Below, in pieces: positions 1 to 4,640 of a stretch of 6,910 nt of DNA. A program made the position numbers and the translations under genes. The notes under the pieces are model-generated. The model was given only the letters and a program-made list of their open reading frames with translations. It was not told the DNA's origin and searched no databases. The DNA is taken from the NCBI GenBank assembly GCA_913062735.1, contig CAJXWI010000137.1, forward strand, positions 1 through 6,910, read 5' to 3'. Position 1 is the stretch's first letter. The number at the start of each line of letters is the position of its first letter. The stretch comes from an uncultured Arcobacter sp. (GTDB lineage: Bacteria > Campylobacterota > Campylobacteria > Campylobacterales > Arcobacteraceae).

Positions 1-1
1 G

Positions 2-196
2 GCCAATATTTTCTTTGATAAGATGAACAAGGACCAAATTCACAGTGAGTTTTTACAAGAAAAGGTTACAGCCCAAGCCTTATTTAATGACTATAAAACT
101 ATGGATAAATCATTATTTTTGAGTAAGTCAAAAATTTTAAGAGACTATCTGCAACATGGCAGCTCTATAAAAGTAAAAGAAATTATCCAAAGCTAA
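2..196 (+). CDS. lpxB: Partial C-terminus, probable lipid-A-disaccharide synthase (LpxB)
   Basis: Only the last 64 codons are present; the frame is open at the left edge and ends at TAA 194-196. LpxB is a peripheral inner-membrane glycosyltransferase that joins UDP-2,3-diacylglucosamine to lipid X to make the lipid A disaccharide. The tail has the layout of LpxB C-termini: a short 'ANIFF' strand, then 'IHSEFLQEKVTAQAL' resembling the HPE(F/L)LQ-x-x-VTxxxL segment, a spacer helix, 'LRDYLQHGSS' resembling the LRxxLxxGxS motif, and a final amphipathic helix ending IIQS. Its position directly before fabZ and lpxA, the same pathway, supports the call. The catalytic and donor-binding parts lie outside the window, so another GT-B glycosyltransferase cannot be excluded. 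The identification is from recalled family pattern, not from a search. Confidence 0.66.
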   Translation, partial: ANIFFDKMNKDQIHSEFLQEKVTAQALFNDYKTMDKSLFLSKSKILRDYLQHGSSIKVKEIIQS

Positions 197-200
197 TAAA

Positions 201-214
201 GTTTTCGATAAAAT
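201..214 (+). promoter_or_regulatory. Possible weak sigma-70 promoter before fabZ
   Basis: The 48-bp gap between the upstream stop and fabZ contains a T-rich stretch followed by TAAAAT at 209-214, one mismatch from TATAAT. It would give a leader of roughly 25 nt before the fabZ ATG. Campylobacterota housekeeping promoters commonly have a -10 box with a T-rich upstream region and no clear -35 box, which fits. In such A/T-rich DNA a match of this quality can arise by chance, so readthrough from the upstream gene is equally possible. Confidence 0.3.
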
Positions 215-244
215 ATTGTTTAAAGAAAAAAATAGGATAAATTA

Positions 245-688
245 ATGTTAGACATAATGGAAATACAAGACATATTACCACACAGATACCCCTTCTTATT
301 AGTAGACAGAGTAACAAAAATGGAAAAAGCACAAACAATAGAAGCTTATAAAAATGTTTCCATTTCTGAGCCTGCATTTACAGGTCATTTCCCAGGACAT
401 CCAATTTACCCAGGTGTTATGATTCTTGAAGGAATGGCACAAGCAGGTGGAATTTTAGCTCTTAAAAGCAATGATTTATCAAAAGAAGAACTTGAAAATA
501 AAGTAATTTATTTTATGAGCATAGATAAAGCAAAATTTAGAGCTCCTGTAAGACCTGGGGATAAATTAGTATATAAAATTGCTATTCTTAAATTAAGAGG
601 TAATTTAATTGTTCTTGATGGAAAAGCATATGTTGATGACAAATTAGTCGCACAAGCTGAATTAAAAGCAATGATAATGGATAAATAA
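245..688 (+). CDS. fabZ: 3-hydroxyacyl-[ACP] dehydratase FabZ
   Basis: FabZ dehydrates (R)-3-hydroxyacyl-ACP to trans-2-enoyl-ACP in the cytosolic type II fatty acid elongation cycle. The 147-residue protein is the normal single hot-dog-fold length. It begins with the family's '[14 protein letters not shown]' segment (residues 10-23) and carries the signature '[12 protein letters not shown]' (47-58), with catalytic His48 and, in 'LEGMAQAGG' (61-69), catalytic Glu62. The later '[11 protein letters not shown]' strand (98-108) is also typical. The ATG at 245 is chosen because AGGA at 234-237 lies 7 nt upstream; the in-frame ATG at 257 would be too far from it. lpxA follows after 6 bp. The two enzymes compete for the same hydroxyacyl-ACP, so co-expression helps balance phospholipid and lipid A synthesis (established for this pair; its relevance here is inferred). 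FabA is excluded by the short length and FabZ-type motif. Confidence 0.97.
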   Translation: MLDIMEIQDILPHRYPFLLVDRVTKMEKAQTIEAYKNVSISEPAFTGHFPGHPIYPGVMILEGMAQAGGILALKSNDLSKEELENKVIYFMSIDKAKFRAPVRPGDKLVYKIAILKLRGNLIVLDGKAYVDDKLVAQAELKAMIMDK

Positions 689-694
689 ATACAA

Positions 695-1486
695 ATGAAC
701 AATATACATAAGACTGCAATAATTGAAGATGGAGCAATCATAGGTGATGATGTCACCATTGGGGCTTACACAATTATTGGAAAAGACGTAAAAATTGGCA
801 ATAACAATACAATTGCCTCTCATACTTTAATAACTGGTCATACCAGTATTGGAGATAACAATAAAATATATTCACATGCTGCCCTAGGAAGTGAACCTCA
901 GGATTTAAAATATTCAGGTGAAAAAGTAGAACTAATTATTGGAAATGACAATAAGATTAGAGAATTTACCCTCTTTAATCCGGGAACTTCTGGTGGAGGT
1001 TCTATTACTAGAATTGGAAATAACAATTTATTTATGGGTTATGTTCATGTTGCTCATGATGTAATTATAAAAAACAATTGTGTATTTGCAAATGTAGCAA
1101 CACTAGCAGGTCATGTAGAAATTGAAAACAATGTTGTTGTAGGTGGACTTACTCCCATACATCAATTTTGTAAACTAGGAAGCCATGTAATGATTGGAGG
1201 AGGTTCTGTTGTTACTCAGGACATTCCTTCTTTTTGTTTAGCGCAAGGGAACCATGCAAATGTACGTGGTATCAATCTTAATGGTTTAAGACGAAAATTT
1301 TCAAGAGAAGATATTAATGCAATTAAACTTGCCTATAAAGATCTTTTTGAGTCAGGTCTTCCTTTAAGTGAAACAGCACAAAACTTAATCCAAAATTCAA
1401 ACAACTCTTATGTAAAAGAATTAGCTACTTTTGTATCCAATACAAAAAGAGGCATTCCATTTACTAGAAAAACAAAGGAAAACTAA
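695..1486 (+). CDS. lpxA: Acyl-[ACP]--UDP-N-acetylglucosamine O-acyltransferase LpxA
   Basis: LpxA moves a 3-hydroxyacyl chain from ACP to the 3-position of UDP-GlcNAc (or its 3-amino analogue in some Campylobacterota), the first step of lipid A synthesis in the cytosol. At 263 residues it matches the E. coli enzyme (262). Residues 1-185 form left-handed beta-helix hexapeptide repeats (e.g. '[16 protein letters not shown]'). The active-site block includes His118 and catalytic His121 ('HVAHD'), His140 ('AGHVEI') and His156 ('HQFC'), each offset by four from E. coli His122/125/144/160. '[23 protein letters not shown]' features (183-205) lead into the helical C-terminal domain. Gly169 matches E. 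coli Gly173 of the acyl-length ruler, suggesting a long hydroxyacyl chain. No clear Shine-Dalgarno precedes the ATG 6 bp after fabZ, so translation is probably coupled. The stop overlaps the clpX start by one base. Confidence 0.97.
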   Translation: MNNIHKTAIIEDGAIIGDDVTIGAYTIIGKDVKIGNNNTIASHTLITGHTSIGDNNKIYSHAALGSEPQDLKYSGEKVELIIGNDNKIREFTLFNPGTSGGGSITRIGNNNLFMGYVHVAHDVIIKNNCVFANVATLAGHVEIENNVVVGGLTPIHQFCKLGSHVMIGGGSVVTQDIPSFCLAQGNHANVRGINLNGLRRKFSREDINAIKLAYKDLFESGLPLSETAQNLIQNSNNSYVKELATFVSNTKRGIPFTRKTKEN

Positions 1487-1488
1487 TG
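1475..1488 (+). promoter_or_regulatory. clpX ribosome-binding site and TAATG stop-start overlap
   Basis: AAGGA at 1475-1479 sits inside the last codons of lpxA, 6 nt before the clpX ATG (1486-1488). The lpxA stop TAA (1484-1486) and that ATG share one A. The arrangement allows both independent initiation and termination-reinitiation coupling of ClpX synthesis to LpxA translation; the coupling is inferred from layout. Confidence 0.75.
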
Positions 1489-2703
1489 AGCAAACTTCAA
1501 TGTGATTTTTGTGGCTCAAGCGACAGCAATGAAAATCCAATAATTTCAGGAGACAAAGCATGCATTTGTCAAGCCTGCGTAAGTGCAGCTCACGAAATAA
1601 TGGATCATACAAAAGACGATTCTTCTAACCCTGGTAATCTTCCTGTTCTAAAAGAAGAAATTAAATTATTAACGCCAAAAGAGCTAAAAAGCATTTTGGA
1701 TGATTATATTATTGGACAAAACAAAGCAAAAAAAGTTTTAGCCGTTGCAGTATATAATCACTATAAAAGAATTTTTAGAAAAGATGAAATTGAAGATGGT
1801 GTTGAAATTAATAAATCAAATGTTTTATTAATTGGACCTACAGGTTCTGGTAAAACACTTTTAGCACAAACTATTTCAAAGTTTTTAGATGTTCCCTTAG
1901 CAATTGCTGATGCTACTTCTTTAACAGAAGCAGGGTATGTAGGTGATGATGTTGAAAATGTAATTACACGTTTACTTCAAGCAGCGGATGGAGATGTTGA
2001 ACGCGCTCAAAATGGTATTATTTTTATTGATGAAATTGATAAAATTGCAAGAATGAGTGAAAACAGATCTATTACAAGAGATGTATCAGGAGAAGGTGTT
2101 CAACAAGCAATGTTGAAAATCATTGAAGGTAGTGTTGTAAATGTCCCACCAAAGGGTGGAAGAAAACATCCTGGACAAGATGCCATTCAAGTAGATACTA
2201 CAAATATTTTATTTATTTGTGGTGGAGCTTTTGATGGTTTAGAAGACTTAATTAAAAAGAAACAAGGTGGAAATACCTTAGGTTTTAATCAAGGTCTAAG
2301 TAGTAAAAATGATGAAGAAGAACTTATTTCTTTAGTAGAAGCAGATGATTTAGTTAAATATGGTTTAATACCTGAACTTATTGGACGTTTACATATGATT
2401 GCTACTTTAAACGAAATCTCTTTAGATGATATGGTTCATATTTTAACGGAACCTAAAAATGCACTAATTAAACAATACCAACAACTGTTTTCAATGGATG
2501 GTGTTATTCTTGATTTTGAAGAAGATGCATTAAAAGAAATAGCAAAAAAAGCAATTGATAGAAAAACAGGTGCCAGAGGTTTACGTTCAATTTTAGAAGA
2601 AATTATGTTAGATATCATGTTTGATTTACCAGAATACAAAGGTAAAACAATTACAATTACAAAAGAAGTCGTACTAGACGACAAATTACCAAACATAGCT
2701 TAA
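1486..2703 (+). CDS. clpX: ATP-dependent Clp protease ATP-binding subunit ClpX
   Basis: ClpX is the hexameric AAA+ unfoldase that recognises tagged or damaged proteins and threads them into ClpP in the cytosol. The 405-residue protein is complete. An N-terminal zinc-binding domain has Cys6, Cys9, Cys28 and Cys31 (two CxxC pairs) and normally binds substrates and adaptors. The AAA+ module shows Walker A 'GPTGSGKT' (117-124), pore-1 'GYVG' (150-153), Walker B 'IIFIDEID' (178-185), the pore 'RKH' loop (226-228), an arginine finger in 'LIPELIGR' (Arg301) and sensor-2 'GARGLR' (362-367). The ClpP-docking loop reads LGF (265-267) rather than the E. coli IGF; it fits the (L/I/V)GF pattern, so ClpP partnership is expected. 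clpP is not in the window, so unlike in many bacteria the two are not adjacent here. The mreB start follows after 12 bp. Confidence 0.98.
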   Translation: MSKLQCDFCGSSDSNENPIISGDKACICQACVSAAHEIMDHTKDDSSNPGNLPVLKEEIKLLTPKELKSILDDYIIGQNKAKKVLAVAVYNHYKRIFRKDEIEDGVEINKSNVLLIGPTGSGKTLLAQTISKFLDVPLAIADATSLTEAGYVGDDVENVITRLLQAADGDVERAQNGIIFIDEIDKIARMSENRSITRDVSGEGVQQAMLKIIEGSVVNVPPKGGRKHPGQDAIQVDTTNILFICGGAFDGLEDLIKKKQGGNTLGFNQGLSSKNDEEELISLVEADDLVKYGLIPELIGRLHMIATLNEISLDDMVHILTEPKNALIKQYQQLFSMDGVILDFEEDALKEIAKKAIDRKTGARGLRSILEEIMLDIMFDLPEYKGKTITITKEVVLDDKLPNIA

Positions 2704-2708
2704 AGGAG
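2703..2708 (+). promoter_or_regulatory. Strong mreB ribosome-binding site
   Basis: AAGGAG lies directly after the clpX stop, 7 nt before the mreB ATG at 2716. It is the best Shine-Dalgarno match in the cluster and suggests that MreB, needed in large amounts as a filament protein, is translated independently and efficiently. The abundance link is inference. Confidence 0.8.
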
Positions 2709-2715
2709 AGATTAG

Positions 2716-3747
2716 ATGATACTAGACAAGTTTATTGGTTTATTTTCAAGTGATATGGCAATTGATTTAGGTACCGCAAATACAATTGTTTCTATCAAAG
2801 GAAAAGGAATCATTATTAATGAACCTTCTGTTGTTGCTGTTCAGCATGACAGATATGGTACAGATAAGATTCTTGCAGTTGGGCAAGAAGCGAAACAAAT
2901 GATAGGGAAAACTCCTTTAAATATTCAAGCTGTAAGACCTATGAAAGATGGAGTTATTGCAGATTTTGAAATGACTGAGAGAATGATCAGATATTTCATC
3001 GAAAAAGCACATGCAAGAAAATCTTTTATACGACCTAGAATCATCATTTGTATTCCTTATGGAATTACACAAGTTGAGAGAAAAGCCGTAAAAGAATCTG
3101 CATTAAGTGCGGGTGCGCGAGAAGTATTTTTAATTGAAGAACCAATGGCAGCAGCTATTGGAGCTGGAATTCCTGTGTCTGATCCTTCTGGATATGTAAT
3201 TGTTGATATTGGAGGAGGAACTACTGAAGTAGGAGTTACTTCTTTAGGTGGACTTGTATTATCTAAAAGTATTAAAGTAGCAGGTGATAGATGCGATAAA
3301 GCTATTATTGATTATGTTAGACAAAACTATAATCTGTATATTGGTGAAAGAACTGCTGAAAATATCAAGATTGAAATAGGTACTGCAATTAAACTAGATA
3401 CTGAACTTAAAATCAAGGTAAAAGGTAGAGATAATTCTGGTTTATTATCTACAATTGAACTGGGTTCTGAAGGGGTTAGAACTGCTATTAAAGAGCCCTT
3501 ACGAGAGATAGTATCTGCCATTCGCTCTGTATTAGAGGACATGCCACCTGATTTAGCAGGTGATGTTGTTGATAATGGTGTTACACTAACAGGTGGAGGT
3601 GCACTAATTAGAGGTCTTGATAAATATATTGCTGATATTATTAAACTTCCTGTACGTGTTGCAGATGAACCTTTATTAGCTGTAGCTTATGGTACATCTG
3701 CTGTATTAGATGAACCACAATTATTAAAAATAATCTCAAATCAATAA
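2716..3747 (+). CDS. mreB: Rod shape-determining actin-like protein MreB
   Basis: MreB is the bacterial actin homologue that forms membrane-bound filaments and steers the peptidoglycan elongation complex (RodA, PBP2, MreC) during side-wall growth. The 343 residues match the family length. The actin/Hsp70-type nucleotide site is intact: phosphate-1 'DLGTANT' (17-23), connect-1 region 'IEEPMAAAIGAG' (140-151), phosphate-2 'VDIGGGTTEVGV' (163-174) and adenosine motif 'LTGGGALIRGL' (291-301); 'GERTAENIKIEIG' (210-222) is also typical. The start 'MILDKFIGLFSSDMAIDLG' has the amphipathic hydrophobic N-terminus that in Gram-negative MreB contacts the inner membrane. A strong Shine-Dalgarno supports the ATG. 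mreC follows after 9 bp, matching the conserved mreBC pair. A paralogue such as Mbl or an Hsp70 is unlikely given length and neighbour. Confidence 0.98.
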   Translation: MILDKFIGLFSSDMAIDLGTANTIVSIKGKGIIINEPSVVAVQHDRYGTDKILAVGQEAKQMIGKTPLNIQAVRPMKDGVIADFEMTERMIRYFIEKAHARKSFIRPRIIICIPYGITQVERKAVKESALSAGAREVFLIEEPMAAAIGAGIPVSDPSGYVIVDIGGGTTEVGVTSLGGLVLSKSIKVAGDRCDKAIIDYVRQNYNLYIGERTAENIKIEIGTAIKLDTELKIKVKGRDNSGLLSTIELGSEGVRTAIKEPLREIVSAIRSVLEDMPPDLAGDVVDNGVTLTGGGALIRGLDKYIADIIKLPVRVADEPLLAVAYGTSAVLDEPQLLKIISNQ

Positions 3748-3756
3748 AGTATTAAA

Positions 3757-4551
3757 TTGAATAAAATAGTATTCTTTTTATTTTTTATTCTGCTTAGCCT
3801 ATCTTATATCTTTGATATAGATAGGCAAATTATACGTAACTTTAATTTTATAAACTCTTTTAAAAACTATTATTATGAAAAAGCAATAATAAGCTCTAAT
3901 TTTATTGATGAATATTTTGAACAAAGTGCAAAAGTGGAAGAATATAGGAAAGAAAATCTTCTTTTAAAAAACTTTCAATATTTATACAATATAAACGAGA
4001 CAAAGTACCATCAATTATTAAAAGATTCAAAAATAAAAAAACAAACACCTACTATGGAACTTGTAAAAGTTTTATCCTATGTCAAATTCAATGATTTTAC
4101 AAAAGTTTGGTTAGATAAAAATAAAACAAATGATAAAATTCTTGCATTAATAGATAATGAATATGCTGCTGGTATTGTTATCCAACACGACAATAAAAGC
4201 TTGGCTTTATTAAATGGTAATGAGAAATCAAACTATGCTGTTTATATTGGAGAAAATGAAGCCCCTGGTATTGTGCACCAAAATGAAGATGAAAAAGAGT
4301 ATCTTAAAATAAAATATATTCCTATTTGGATTAATATTAAAATTAATGATGAAGTAATAACATCCGGAATGGATAATATTTTTTACAAGGGATTAAAAGT
4401 AGGAAAAGTTGTCAAAATTAATAAAATGGCAGACATGCAAGAAGCTATAATTAAACCCTACTCACAAGTGTATCAAAAACGTTTTTTTTATACCTATGAA
4501 CATGTGGATAAAAAAAACATTCAAGAAAAAAGTAAAAAAACAAAAAAATAA
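3757..4551 (+). CDS. mreC: Rod shape-determining protein MreC
   Basis: MreC is an inner-membrane-anchored periplasmic scaffold that activates PBP2/RodA and links them to MreB. The 264 residues start with a membrane anchor (about 3-19, 'KIVFFLFFILLSLSYIF'), then a helical coiled-coil region (about 45-90), then the beta-rich MreC domain. The diagnostic family segment is 'NDEVITSGMDNIFYKGLKVG' (197-216), corresponding to GDxVxTSGxxxxFPxGxxVG. The C-terminus is a Lys-rich tail (251-264). The protein is much shorter than E. coli MreC (367), as in Helicobacter and Campylobacter. The start is TTG at 3757: no ATG or GTG lies in frame between the preceding stop and the anchor, and beginning later would remove the anchor. 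No good Shine-Dalgarno is visible, so coupling to mreB translation is likely. No mreD follows; the next gene is convergent. Confidence 0.93.
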   Translation: MNKIVFFLFFILLSLSYIFDIDRQIIRNFNFINSFKNYYYEKAIISSNFIDEYFEQSAKVEEYRKENLLLKNFQYLYNINETKYHQLLKDSKIKKQTPTMELVKVLSYVKFNDFTKVWLDKNKTNDKILALIDNEYAAGIVIQHDNKSLALLNGNEKSNYAVYIGENEAPGIVHQNEDEKEYLKIKYIPIWINIKINDEVITSGMDNIFYKGLKVGKVVKINKMADMQEAIIKPYSQVYQKRFFYTYEHVDKKNIQEKSKKTKK

Positions 4552-4563
4552 TTTGTTTTTTAC
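4532..4563. terminator. Possible bidirectional A/T hairpin terminator
   Basis: GTAAAAAAACAAA at 4532-4544 pairs with TTTGTTTTTTAC at 4552-4563 around a 7-nt loop, with one unpaired A; the mreC stop (4549-4551) lies in the loop. The 3' arm is T-rich when read on either strand, which fits a bidirectional terminator between convergent genes. The stem is almost all A-T, and on the + strand the T run is part of the stem rather than following it, so termination would be weak or factor-dependent. Confidence 0.4.
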
Positions 4564-4565
4564 CC

Positions 4566-4576
4566 TTTGATATAAT
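4566..4576 (+). promoter_or_regulatory. Extended -10 promoter element, TTTGATATAAT
   Basis: TGATATAAT at 4568-4576 is an exact extended -10 (TGnTATAAT), preceded by a T-rich stretch (4552-4561) as in Campylobacterota sigma-70 promoters that lack a clear -35. Transcription would begin near 4583 and run into the 3' end of the convergent DUF748 gene; no + strand reading frame of credible quality follows. It might produce an antisense or small RNA, or be the leftover promoter of a gene once located after mreC. The motif is certain; its activity is not. Confidence 0.5.
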
Positions 4577-4640
4577 ATTATTAACAGCTTCTTTTTTAAA
4601 CCTTAAATACTCTGCAAACAAAAAAAGATTTTACTCTAAA

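Noticed and set aside
1561..1569. Extra Cys26 beside the ClpX zinc-binding pair as a modified zinc site
   Set aside because: The four standard ligands Cys6, Cys9, Cys28 and Cys31 are all present with normal spacing; the additional Cys needs no special role.
2436..2696. Minus-strand open frames opposite fabZ, clpX and mreB (including 183-377, 508-759, 1421-1612 and 3327-3542)
   Set aside because: All are short antisense shadows of conserved genes, with no start signals or recognisable domains.
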